Source of the DNA: Adiantum capillus-veneris
Taxonomy: Eukaryota; Streptophyta; Polypodiopsida; Polypodiales; Pteridaceae
Reading direction: 5' to 3'
Assembly (NCBI GenBank): GCA_014529385.2
Contig: CM043942.1
Coordinates: 110,233,641-110,297,640, forward strand
Length of the DNA stretch: 64,000 nucleotides
A program made the translations under genes and the position numbers. Positions 45,581 through 56,199 of the stretch are shown piece after piece. The notes beneath the pieces are model-generated. The model saw only the letters and a program-made list of their open reading frames with translations. It made no database searches and was not told the origin of the DNA. Every line of letters starts with the position of its first letter. Position 1 is the stretch's first letter.

Positions 45581-46699
45581 TCCATTAGCATTGCCCTTAT
45601 TTTTTTGCATCTATGATTGTCTGCTTTACTTGTGATTGGTAGCATAATATTCACCGCATTTGCTTAGTATCAAACATTTAATTCAATGTAATGTTTTGTC
45701 ATCATCAGTTGTCTAGGTTTAAAAATCAAGTAGTCCGACTAAGCTAGTTTGACCAAGCTAGGTATTAGAAATCTTCTCTTAATACCATGGGGAATGCCTT
45801 CCTAATAAACAATGGTTACTTAGGTTCTTAATCCGATTTAGGCAGCATTGTATGAAATGTACTAGGGCTTTCTAGTGGGCTTAACCCTATTGACCTTTAG
45901 TTTAAGTATTATAAAGGGAGTTTACTAATGTGATGAGCCTGGGGAGGGTAACAGTGTTATATGACCCCCCAAAGTTACAAAATTAAAATGTTGAAAATGA
46001 AAAAACAAAAAATCAAAGTGCCACAATGTAAAATCTTAAGCTGGAAGAGAAATCTCAGCTTGATTTGGTACTTCACTCACATGTATAGCCTATGGTACTA
46101 GAGCCCTAGAGGTTCCCAGTGTGGGCGCTTTTCCTTGAAAAGCAAAAAACCCAAGGCATACAAAGTAAGCACACACATCATAATTGAATCAATGTGAAAA
46201 GACTTTGGGGGGTCATGAAAAAGTAATCAGTCAGGCGATGATTTCATGAGAAATTCCTTTTATAGTAGCTTAACTACAAGGTTTTCTAGATATAGCCTCT
46301 AGTCAGCCCTCGAACATGAATACTTGGCTCTCGCGATTAAACAACTTAATTGACCACTGAAAATTAAGAAGCTTACCCATGGTATTAATATTCGATCTCT
46401 AGTGCCTTTCGACCGTCAAATTAGCGACCCCAGACTTGTTTAATTTTTTACCTTTACATCTGTTTATGCATTTGATTACATTGCAATTTAATGTTCATTG
46501 CTGACAAATTGTTTGAAATTCTTTGACCAATCAATTTGTCTACCTAAAACTGCATATGCTTTTTAAGAGAATGCCATTATTGTGCCAATGTTGTTGGATT
46601 TTGCAGTGACTGAAGAAGGCTAAGGACATTCATCTCAAATGCTCTTCCACCTCGACGAACCAGCCTCAACTCAATAGCTTTCGAGGACGGAATCTACAT

Positions 46700-46711
46700 C
46701 AGGAAGGGGGG
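46700..46711 (+). other. Polypurine tract before the 3' LTR
   Basis: AGGAAGGGGGGC directly before CA and the LTR start TGTTAACCC. Confidence 0.75.
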
Positions 46712-46713
46712 CA

Positions 46714-47291
46714 TGTTAACCCTCACGGCTCACGGACACCTATCACCTACGACAGACGCGTATTATGTATTTGGTAGAGTCAGGTATCGGGCTTGTCGGA
46801 CCAATAGGAAAAGGGTAAGAGTGATCACCGATGAGAGGCGCACTCTAACACGAACATGCTAGGGTTAGTTGGCTAAGCATGGGTGCCCAAGTGTGAATGG
46901 GGTGAGCTCCTATAAAAGCCAACTAAACCTAATTTTTACTCATTCTCTCATTTGTGCAATAGAAGAGTGCTCTTGCTCCATCTCCATCTTCTTCTTCTTC
47001 ACCTCCTCGTGTGCGTGTGTGTGTGTGAGAGAGAGAGAGAGAGGGAGAGTGTGTGTGCGATCGAGCATTACGAAGGCACGACGGCGGCGAAGCGGTTGAG
47101 CGCGGCACGACTGCAGCTTCTTCTTCATCGCGGCGAGGAATCCACCACGAAGGCGAGCGTAGAGCGGTGAGTGACACACCCTTTGCTTCCTTGAGCTTGC
47201 TAGTTTAGGCTTGTGTGCTTGGAGCCATTTGTGGCTCGCACACGGTGTATTGGCAAGTCCCTTGCTTCGACAGTGCGGCAAGGAGCGCACA
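46714..47291 (+). mobile_element. 3' LTR of the gag-protease element
   Basis: Matches 38209-38785 from TGTTAACCC to GAGCGCACA. Differences include point changes (for example GGTACCGGG versus GGTATCGGG) and small indels. Confidence 0.92.
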
Positions 47292-47296
47292 CCCCT
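47292..47296 (+). repeat. Target duplication CCCCT, right copy
   Basis: Same five bases as 38204-38208. Confidence 0.85.
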
Positions 47297-47319
47297 TTTG
47301 CTCGTTTGCTTGCCTCAAG

Positions 47320-47322
<3 letters not shown>

Positions 47323-47394
<72 letters not shown>
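47323..47394. repeat. (GA)n microsatellite
   Basis: GA run of about 72 bp, 27 bp after the insertion site. Confidence 0.95.
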
Positions 47395-47396
<2 letters not shown>

Positions 47397-50300
47397 TCCC
47401 TTTGCTTATGCACAAGTTCTTCCCCCTTCTTCTTCTCCCTTCGAACCTCTCTGCCTTCCTCGCTTGTTGTCCTCTTGCCCCGTTGATAGCCTCCCTCTTC
47501 TTCGCCTTGCTAAGCTTTGCCTTCCTTGGAGTCCTCGTTGATTCCTCTCACCTCCTCGTTGCCTCCAATTCCCCTTGCATGCAATGCCCTCCTCTTTTAT
47601 TAATAGCCCTCTCAAATTTGGCCCCCACCACGCAGTCACGACACCGTGTGACTGACGTGGCGTGGGAAAGAGTTTCATGACGTGGCAGATTACGTTTTCG
47701 GGCAACTCCAAAAGCGCCGCGAGTGGCACCGAAAGGAACGCAGAGCCATGCTAAGCAATTTTCATCACACCCGCGTGCTCGTATGAGCTTCAGCGTAGCC
47801 GCTATGTCCACTGCAAGAGCCCTGCACAGGCTCCTCGCTGCCCTGCCTGGTTTACGCCATCTCCTTTTCTTTTTCTTGCTTTTGTTCACACCCCTCTTAA
47901 GTTAGGGTGGCCATATTCATTGGCTTATGGGCGGCCTCTAGCCCTTGGGCGGCCTTTGCTTGGTTGTCTTTGGACGCCATTGAAGGGCATCACATTTGGC
48001 ATACCTATCGGCCAAAACCTTGCCAAGCATAACTCCTTTCAGCAGCCTTGACTAACAACATCTTTATGAATTTCGAGGCCCGCATCATTTTGCATGGTGA
48101 TGCTTGCCTTCAAGATATAAGCGTACGTGATTGCATTTGTCCAGCTTCCTGGCCCTACCTCTGTTGGAGTTATCCCGCAATCATTGCATTCTATGAGATT
48201 ACTTGAAGCTCTTCAAGCGGTTTTTGTACTTTATGAGACGTACACCACATTTGACTTACATGTATACTATCATAGTACTGCTGCTAGCAATGTACCCTGC
48301 TATCAATGCACTGCAGGAGATAAAATTTCAGACAAGATTCTCATCGAGCACTTACTCTGTTGCATTTCAAAACCCGATCGAGAGCCAAAATCTCCCAAAT
48401 GGTACTCCGATCGAGTCGACTGGTCTGGCACGGAACCGGCCCCCAGTGAATCTTTAACGGCCAATAACTTGGCGACAGGAACTCCGATTTTGCTGATTTG
48501 AAAAGACCGACGCACTCCACAAAGTGAGCACTTCAGGCCCGTGCATTCATTCGATTTTTGTCACCTCAGTTGCAGTTGCCCAATCCGGTACAGATCTGCA
48601 ATCGACTTAAACTTCAAACTGCCATAACTTCTTCACTGTAGCTCCAATCGACGACCCGTAAAGACAGGCTGGTAGAGAACTTCAAGCACTGCAGTTCTAG
48701 ATCATAAACTCACATATGTGCTCACTTCAGGCATGCTCACTTTAGGCATACTCCTTTTTGGTATCATTAAGGCATCAATTGGCCCTTTAAAGCCGCATCT
48801 GGCATACATTAATCATTAGACTTGGCCTGTTAACAAGCCCTCATCACTGACCATTGATTAAGTAGGCTTCAAAGAAGCTTAGCTTGCATTTCTCTGCTCT
48901 TTTTCTTATCATGGAATCGGAGCTGCACGACAAAGTAGAAAAAACTTATCTAAAATTGTGAATATTTTACCAGTGTGCTAGGATAGGCTATAGGGACATG
49001 CCTCCCAAGTTTCACCCCAGAATGCGATTAAACATGGATCATGATCCATGTACCTTTTCCACTTTTCCAAGTCAAACCCTAACCATCAGGTCCTAAATGC
49101 CAAATAAAGCCTAACCCTAAAGTATCAAGCCATTTGGACACAAAACCTAGCTAAAGTGCCAAAATTCTCTAAGTGTACGAAAAGTTTTGAAGAGTTGGCA
49201 TAATGTTCAAACTAATGAACCAAATCACAAAATTTTTGAACCATAGCATCATCATACCATACTCTATCAGATGGTGTAAGCAAAATTGCCAAATGTGTTC
49301 TAACCTCCATCGTGATACATGTACGTCAGACCCACAATCGACATGTAACCACTTGATTGTCCTAGTTCGGTAGTGAAGCTTGATAAAAAATTGGAGTTGT
49401 TTTTGATCAACTTATGATCATTTTTCAACTTATAATTAAGTTTGTTTTTTTTTAAAAAATAGATTTTTGATCAATTTCCATAGCTAGATAGTTGATTTTT
49501 TTATAGAAAAATGCCACAAAGGAAACCTCAGAATGAGTGAGAAACTACTTTCTATGAAGTTGTAGACATTTCATCCAAGCTAAGGTACACAAAGCGTAAT
49601 CTTCACATTGAAGTACTAATTGCCAGGGGGCTTTCAGAGTAGAGAGTAGTCCGCTACGACTTGGGGAACTAAATTTTGGAGAATTTGGTCAATCCCAACC
49701 TCAAGAGAAGCCAGAGAAATAAGGCTTACATGAATGGAGGACCGATGCTCACCACAATATAATACAAAGTACTTGTGATGATCAACCAACTATCATCGAG
49801 CAATTTCCAACTAGATATTTTACAGAGTCAAAACATGCGGTCCCAGTGCTAGGTGGGCCATCATGAGCACCTGATACTAACCAAACAAGGGGACATAGCT
49901 CCAAAAAGAAGACCCCAGACAGTAATTGACATTAAGCTCAGCAGTAAGATCAAACCTAGAAACAGGGGCATTCTATCAAAAGTCCAAACCATGGCGGATG
50001 AAAAAGATGGAGGTGAAGAAGAGCATTTTATCATCCCACTAGTGAGGATCAAATGGAGATCAACTGAGCCAAAGGATAAAATTTCGATCTTACAAATATG
50101 GATATGCACCGGGGGGCAGGTTGAGGCGCAGGGGTTCCTCTTTAGTGTGTGAAGTAGTGCACACGGCCGATATGTTAGGGCCAAGAGTTGTGGCTGAGGG
50201 TGGTTGATTAAACATTTGAGAGCATGCAAGAATTTTAACGTAGAAAACGTCAGAGATGGTAAGGCGGCTGAGATTACTCAAGGACATGCAAAAGTAGAGG

Positions 50301-50818
50301 GATTGCATAGCAAGGGCTGGAGAGCAGAGAGTGATCCTCCAAATCTCTTTACAAGTGCATGGTGAGAGAGATTGAGACTTCTGGCCTTCACAAAGGGAGC
50401 TTTGCATTTGATGCAATCCGCACTGCCTTGAACGAAAGTTGAAACACCTCCCGGTTGCCGAGGATGAGGATTGCCCACTTTGACAACGTGGATTGCATTG
50501 ATTTGGCAATGAAGAGGTGGGCAGTAAAGTATCAATAGGGTAGGATACCTTTTAATGCCTTCGGGGACTATAAGTTGAGCAATTAGCCATGTCCAAAATC
50601 ACCAAGTGGACTTTGATGCTTCAAAAGAGGGATCCAAACCATTTAGGGAAAAAAACGAGCTTATCCCTTTTAAGGCTCTCAAGAGCTAGAAAAAAAAAAT
50701 TACTTAATCTAAATGCAATTAATTAAGCAAGAGATAAATTATAGGCAATAAAATTATCATGCAATTGAAGATTACTTTTAGGATTAGATTAGACTAGGAG
50801 ATGCTAGCCTTCTTGAGG

Positions 50819-50832
50819 CTCTAATACCACAT
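50819..50832 (-). other. Degenerate initiator-Met primer-binding site
   Basis: On the - strand TGTGGTATTAGAGCC, one mismatch from TGGTATCAGAGCC. It directly follows a sequence ending in TTTTCA, as an LTR/PBS junction would. Confidence 0.4.
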
Positions 50833-51374
50833 GAAAAGGTTAGTGTTACCCACACACACTCACAAAAACTCTCATTGTGTTCTATGCAAAGTGCAAGAGC
50901 TCCCTCTCCTTCTCCAAGCAAGTAGAGGTTGAGAGCATACACCAACACTCTTGGATATGGAGTGCAAATCCAACCAAGAGCCATGCTTCGATGCTTAAGC
51001 TTGCCATCTCCTTCTTCTTCATTACTATGCTATTATGTATGCTAGCAACAAGAGTTATGATAAGTGAGGAACTAATTCTTTCTCCTACGAAATGTTTCTT
51101 CTTCCTCTTCCCTACCCTCATTCCCTGCTAGCTCTCTCCACCTTCGAAGGTGTTTGAGGTCTTGGGACTGAGGCTTGGGATAGTTAAAGCTTTCTTCAAG
51201 TTTATGTTATGTTTGTGATGCATGAAGCTTTCCATCTTCATTGCATCACCTAAGTCACAAGGAACACAAAGATTGTATTGTAACAAGTCTCTCTTAATGG
51301 GAGAAATCATAATACAAATGCCTATTGGAGGGGGGACCGGCTCCACATAAATCCGGTCCTCAACTGTTGTCATG
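50833..51374 (-). mobile_element. Putative LTR of an unclassified element
   Basis: On the - strand it would run from TGACAACAGTTGAGG to CCTTTTCA next to the primer-binding-like site. No partner LTR and no gag or pol frame was found to its left on this strand, so both boundaries are tentative. Confidence 0.3.
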
Positions 51375-51894
51375 TTCTCTAAATTCTCTCTCTTGCAAAA
51401 GTATTGTTCATGCCAAGTTAACTAATTGCTATGATTATGTTGCTATCTTCAATTATGTTCACTCGCTATGCTCACAAAGTCATTTCTAAAAAGTAGCTTT
51501 GTAGGCAGTGAGATGAAGTAGTGCGGTGGCAAGAGTTCAGTAGCCTATACCGGTATATGTATAGACACACACATGATATTGTATGCTAAGTTACGATTAG
51601 AGTATACAATATGCACGCTTTGCCTTGGCGTTCATACAAACAAAAAATATCTCTCTTCTCCTCTCTCTATCCCCCCACGTAACCCCCTCCCCCCCCTCCC
51701 CATGGACTTAAAGAACACGGGGTCTTAAATGAGCCCCCGTGTCATTGGATCCACGGAGGAGATGTACACGCACAAAAGCAGACGCATGGCACCGTCAGAT
51801 TTTGAAAAAGTAAACTGGGACAAATTTTGTAAGCTAGGACATCCAAAGAGTAAACTCAGACAAGCGTAAGTAAATGAGAACACCTTTTTTTCAA

Positions 51895-52080
51895 TGCAAT
51901 GTCTATGCGCGTGCGGTTAGGGCATTGGGTAGCCACAACCCATACCTGAGTTCGAATCCGAGGACAAGACTTGCCGCCAAATTTTTGGTCACCGTATGAT
52001 CCCCTCGAGATCTCCGCCCTCAACCGTCCGTCGTCGATCCCACGGCTAGGGGGTCATTTAAGACCCTTTGCCATTTAGTC
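51895..52080 (+). mobile_element. Possible tRNA-related SINE
   Basis: GAGTTCGAATCCG at 51948-51960 is a good RNA polymerase III B box. About 43 bases upstream there is only a weak A-box match. It is followed by unique sequence and then a 27-bp C run. No poly-A or clear target duplication. Confidence 0.35.
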
Positions 52081-52085
52081 ACAAG

Positions 52086-52112
52086 CCCCCCCCCCCCCCC
52101 CCCCCCCCCCCC
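52086..52112. repeat. Poly-C homopolymer
   Basis: 27 consecutive C. The true length may be uncertain from sequencing. Confidence 0.9.
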
Positions 52113-52423
52113 TTTCTTTCTTTTGACAATTTAGCTTTCATCCAAACCTTGAAACAAGCATCTTCGATGATTCCTATAAAAAGAAATGAAAAAAAACGCT
52201 TGTGAGATTTGAAAACTTCCAAGAATTGCTTCAGCAAATGAAAGTTGCAAAATTAAGCCGACCTACTAAGAGTCCTATTTGCTCTCGACATGATACATCT
52301 GACTAGAAAACCTCAAAGCTTGTCTCAAAGGAGTGCGATGTTTGAACTCGCACATCGAGGAGCAATAATCTCATCCTTTATATGCTAGCTTGTCCCTTGA
52401 CTTCTCTTACTTTAAAAAAAATC

Positions 52424-52610
52424 AGTATGTGATCCGCTCATTGTTGCGGTAAAAATGAACATGGCCTTTAATAGGACACTACTTCGTGCTCCCCTTCTAG
52501 TCTCAAGTCTTGACTCACGCAAGAAATTTTGCCTCACCGCTCAATTTGATCGTACTAGTATGTGACCCGCGCATTGCTGCAATATAAATGAACATGGCTT
52601 TTAGTATTAT
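52424..52610 (+). repeat. Duplicated 46-bp segment
   Basis: TATGTGATCCGCTCATTGTT and following bases at 52424 recur in diverged form at 52559 (TATGTGACCCGCGCATTGCT). Both continue into AATGAACATGGC. Confidence 0.7.
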
Positions 52611-52816
52611 GAAACAAACCTATGCTTCAATAAATAAAATATCAATTTACAATGGATATTACATCAATGTATATTAAGTTTTTTTAAACATTCAATACTT
52701 TTTGAATTCATTCGATCATATTAACACAACAGAATAAAGAAATTAAGGTGGACCTACAAACCACTCATGTACACCAGAGGGTCACCAATGATTAAGATTG
52801 TATAAATCTCTTTTCT

Positions 52817-52818
52817 CT

Positions 52819-52865
<47 letters not shown>
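52817..52865. repeat. (CT)n followed by (TA)n
   Basis: CT run to about 52849, passing directly into ATATAT. Confidence 0.9.
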
Positions 52866-52940
52866 CTTGAGTTCAAAACTTGTTGGTTAGATATTTCAAC
52901 TCTCTTGTAGCATGAGCACTTGTTTCTACACATCTTCTCC

Positions 52941-53100
52941 AAAGGAGCTAGCTTGGTTGGTTCAGTACTTGACCTCTGTGACCCAGGTCATGGGTTCAAG
53001 TGCGACCAAGTGACCTTGTGTACTTATAAGGATGCAATTTGTCATATCGCACCAGTTGAGTGCGATTTGCTCTAAAAATAAAATTTAAGTACTTGTCAGA
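52941..53100 (+). mobile_element. tRNA-derived SINE candidate
   Basis: A box TAGCTTGGTTGG at 52949-52960 and B box GGGTTCAAGTGC at 52992-53003 are spaced as in a tRNA gene. The sequence does not fold into a full tRNA after the B box, and continues about 100 bp with an A/T-rich tail (AAAAATAAAATTT). This is the layout of a plant SINE. Flanking duplications were not identified. Confidence 0.55.
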
Positions 53101-53233
53101 TAATATATAAGGTCTCTTAGGATTGTTCCAATGTCACACGCCTCTCTCTACAACTTTTGAGTTCAAGATTTGTTGGATAGACCTTCAAAACGTTTTGGGA
53201 TGTTTCCTATCATGTTATAATATCTCTTCTTCT

Positions 53234-53238
<5 letters not shown>

Positions 53239-53310
<72 letters not shown>
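53239..53310. repeat. Compound (CT)n(CA)n microsatellite
   Basis: CT run directly joined to a CA run of about 36 bp, same layout as several repeats at 60-61 kb. Confidence 0.95.
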
Positions 53311-53314
<4 letters not shown>

Positions 53315-53401
53315 GTATTTGAGAAAAGTGTTTGAGCACTCATGTCATGACAAATTGGATATGACATGAAAAATTGGATACTCAGCTATTTATATCCACA
53401 C

Positions 53402-53406
53402 TATAT
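53402..53406 (+). repeat. Target duplication TATAT, left copy
   Basis: Matches 59006-59010. Confidence 0.75.
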
Positions 53407-54166
53407 TGTTAAGTATGGAGCCTGATTTACCCTTGTAATTTTCTGTGGTAAAAGCGCACATTTGTAAGGCCCCCATTATGAGGAGAAGCCATCGTGCGTG
53501 AAGGCAAATCACTCACCGGAAACCAAAATTTTCACAGACAAGAATCAGGGGCAACTTTAAAGGCCTCGGGGGCGGAGGCCCTCGAGATTTTTTTTCGCTG
53601 GAATATTATGGCCGGACGGCGGCCGGAAAGTGGTCGGAAAACAACCGGTCGGTTGGCCGGTGGCCGGTAGTCAATGGCCGATGGCCGGTGGTCGGAAGTC
53701 AATGGCCGGTGGCCGGTGGCCGAATTCAAAAGCGGACTTGTCTTCTCAAGGGCGGCCACACATGGGCGGATTGGAGGGTCCGATTTGGACTTATTCGCAC
53801 AAGGGCGGCTACACATGGCTGTCTCTCATAAGAGAGAGCAGCCCTTTTGGCCTATAAAAGGAGGCCATTTCTACACACATTTCATAGTGTGAAGTTGATG
53901 CAACAAGGTGAGTGTGAGGTGGTGAGAGTGAAGCAAGGCGGGAGCTCCATTAAGGGTATAATCCCTTTGTAAATTACTTCTTGTTTTGAAGTACTAAAGC
54001 CATTGAGTGGCTGCTTTCCCGTGGACGTAGCCCACATTGGGTGAACCACGTATATCGTGTGTACTCTCTCTCTCTCTCTACTCTATAATCTCGTGTATGT
54101 AAATCTGTCTCTCTCCATTAAGTAATCTACTCAATTATCTATTTAGCTACGTCTTATTTCCTAACA
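53407..54166 (+). mobile_element. 5' LTR of the Tork-like copia element
   Basis: TGTTAAGTATGG to TTTCCTAACA. The U3 part at 53620-53730 is a dense cluster of GGCCGGTGG words. TATA box CTATAAAAGG at 53852-53861. Confidence 0.95.
53853..53860 (+). promoter_or_regulatory. TATA box of the copia 5' LTR
   Basis: TATAAAAG in TTTGGCCTATAAAAGGAGG. The same sequence is conserved in the 3' LTR at about 58690. Confidence 0.7.
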
Positions 54167-54168
54167 AC

Positions 54169-54180
54169 TGGTATCAGAGC
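54169..54180 (+). other. Initiator-Met primer-binding site
   Basis: TGGTATCAGAGC, two bases after the LTR end: the standard copia first-strand primer site. Confidence 0.95.
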
Positions 54181-54239
54181 AAGGTTTGCTCGTAGCTAAA
54201 TTATCTCAAGGAAAGAATTCCTTGAATTGAGTGGGAGTT

Positions 54240-55442
54240 ATGGTGGAGGAAGGGAAGCTCAAGATTGAGAAGTTCAACGGCAAAAACTACCAACATTGGA
54301 AGATGCAGATTGAAGACTATCTCTACCAGAAGGACCTCTATTTGCCACTAGGCGGTCTTGCGAAGAAGCCCGCAACAATGGCAGATGAAGCATGGATTGT
54401 CCTTGATCGAAAGGCACTGGGAACAATCCGGTTAAGCTTGGCGTCAACGGTGGCCTTCAATGTTTCGGAGATGAAGACCACGGAGGACTTGATGAAGTCA
54501 CTTGACGACTTCTACGAGAAACCATCGGCATTCAATAAGGTATTTCTTATGAAGCGCTTGTTCAATCTAAAGATGGCAGAGAATGGTTCAGTTGCAGAAC
54601 ACCTAAATGACTTTAACACAAACATAAGTCAACTTCGATCAGTGAAAATCAATTTCGATGACGAAGTACGAGCTCTCCTTATACTATCATCTCTACCGGA
54701 TAGTTGGGACAGCCTTGTGATGGCTGTAAGTAATTCTATCTCTGGCACAAATACTCTTAAGTTTGATGATGTTGTGGGTGTTCTCCTAAGCGAGGAAATG
54801 CGAAGGAGAAGCACAGGAGAATCATCAAGTGCTGCACTATCAGTGGAAACAAGAGGAAGGCCTAAGGAGAGGTTCAAAAACCAAAAGGGTCGTGATCGCT
54901 CAAGGCGGAGCAAGTCACGCACAAAGTCAGTTCTTGAATGTTGGAACTGCGGCAAGAAAGGCCACGTCAAGAAGGATTGCTGGTCCAAGAAGAAGAAGGA
55001 GACAGAGTCTCAAGACAACAAGCCAACATCGGAGGCCAATGTGGCAGGTAAACTAGAGCAAGATGCTCTAATTCTCTCATTAGACAATGTGTCTAATTCC
55101 TGGATAGTAGATTCCGGGGCTTCATTCCATGCGACACCACACAAGCAACATTTCCAAAAGTACACTAAAGGTAATTTTGGGTATGTATACTTGGGAGATG
55201 ATGAAGCTTGTGAGATTGTCGGCAAAGGTACAGTTTCTGTCAAAACTGCTAACGGAAATGAATGGAAGCTTAAAGATGTTAGGCATGTTCCTTCTCTTCG
55301 CAAAAATTTGATCTCTATAGGACAATTGGACGATGAAGGTCACAACATTGCATTCGGAAACAAATGGTGGAAGATCTCAAAGGGATCTTTGGTGGTTGCC
55401 AAGGGTGAAAAAGTCGGTACACTTTACTTGTGTACTGGTTAG
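54240..55442 (+). pseudogene. Copia gag and protease ORF
   Basis: 400 codons from ATG at 54240 (an in-frame GTG at 54231 is not needed). The gag UBN2-like domain covers about residues 10-190. A knuckle in CWNCGKKGHVKKDC (intact C-X2-C-X4-H-X4-C) lies near residue 235, and the protease DSGA is near residue 290. The frame ends at a TAG (55440-55442) in the GAG-preintegrase region. The integrase frame is +1 relative to it and overlaps, so this is a frameshift break near 55430-55445 rather than a natural end. Confidence 0.85.
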
Positions 55443-55445
55443 CAC

Positions 55446-56199
55446 GCAACCTTCAGCTTGTGTAGCAACTACAGAAGTTGACAGTGCGGTGTGGCACTAC
55501 CGACTTGGGCATATGAGTGCCAAAGGAATGCAAATCCTTCAAACAAAGAAGCTTCTACCAGGTTTGAAAGAAGTGGACTTAGAGTTCTGTGAAGATTGTG
55601 TTTATGGTAAACAAAAGAGGGTAAAATTTCAAAAATCAGGAAATGAAAGAAAGAATAAAAAACTTGAGTTGGTTCATTCTGATGTTTGGGGTCCTGCAAG
55701 TACACCATCACTTGGTGGCTCATTGTACTATGTAACATTCATAGACGATGCGACTAGAAAAACATGGGTTTATGTCATGAAGAATAAATCCGATGTATTT
55801 TCCATATTTCAAAGGTGGAAAGCCTTTGTGGAGAATGAAACAGGTACCAAGGTTAAATGCCTTAGATCCGACAATGGAGGCGAATATTGCAGCCAAGCTT
55901 TTGAAAGATTTTGTGCTAGCAATGGCGTTCGGAGGCAAAGGACAACCCCAAGGACACCTCAACAAAATGGGATTTCGAAAAGGATGAACAGAACAATCAT
56001 GGAACGAGCACGAAGCATGCGGCTACATGCAGGCCTACCGCTTGAGCTTTGGACAGAAGCTGTAAGTACGTCTGTGTACTTAATCAATCAGTCACCCTCA
56101 ACGGCATTGGATGGGGGAGTTCCAGAAGAGGCATGGACAGGTAAACCGGTGAATTATGCATTTCTCAAAGTGTTGGGTGTGAGGCTTTCATGCACATAG
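55446..56199 (+). pseudogene. Copia integrase segment with altered catalytic Glu
   Basis: In frame 1 the reading gives WHYRLGHMSAKG and C-x-x-C of the zinc region, then HSDVWGP (first Asp) and SDNGGEY (second Asp). The third catalytic position follows as NGISKRMNR. Where copia integrases have Glu, codon 55978-55980 is AAA (Lys). A second frameshift near 56165-56190 ends this frame at 56197, within the sequence that leads to RT. Confidence 0.85.

Larger units (their letters stand above)
45032..46713 (+). other. 3' noncoding part of the gag-protease element
   Basis: 1.68 kb without a coding domain on either strand. It starts with a second polypurine-like sequence (AAGGAAGGGGGGAG at 45039-45052) followed by TGTTTGC. 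Contains a 51-bp tandem duplication (45477-45580) and one copy of the CCGATTTAGGCAGCATT word at 45833. It ends in TCAGGAAGGGGGGCA immediately before the 3' LTR. Confidence 0.7.
38209..47291 (+). mobile_element. Complete non-autonomous gag-protease gypsy-type element
   Basis: 9,083 bp with paired LTRs (577 and 578 bp), 5-bp target duplications CCCCT, a Tat-like primer-binding site, one long ORF and a polypurine tract directly before the 3' LTR. The only recognised protein domains are gag, zinc knuckles and aspartic protease. No RT, RNase H or integrase is found on either strand, so mobilisation would depend on enzymes supplied by another element. LTR copies differ at roughly a dozen or more positions by eye, so the insertion is not brand new. 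Confidence 0.9.
47297..50832 (-). other. Continuation of the older LTR, then unclassified DNA
   Basis: 47297-47930 is CT-rich like the LTR part left of the insertion and includes a (GA)n run at 47323-47394. A - strand TATA-like GGCTATTAATAAAAGAGG occurs at about 47592-47609. 48540-48720 carries text typical of plant LTRs. A fourth ACATGGATC palindrome lies at 49032-49051. The 99-codon frame at 49853-50152 is not recognised. No gene can be supported. Confidence 0.35.

Noticed and set aside
52086-52112. Poly-C tract as a quadruplex-forming regulatory site
   Set aside because: A bare homopolymer is open to sequencing error, and nothing nearby indicates a promoter.
52941-53010. Functional tRNA gene at the A and B boxes
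   Set aside because: There is no closing acceptor stem or plausible anticodon loop, and the sequence continues as a SINE-like body.
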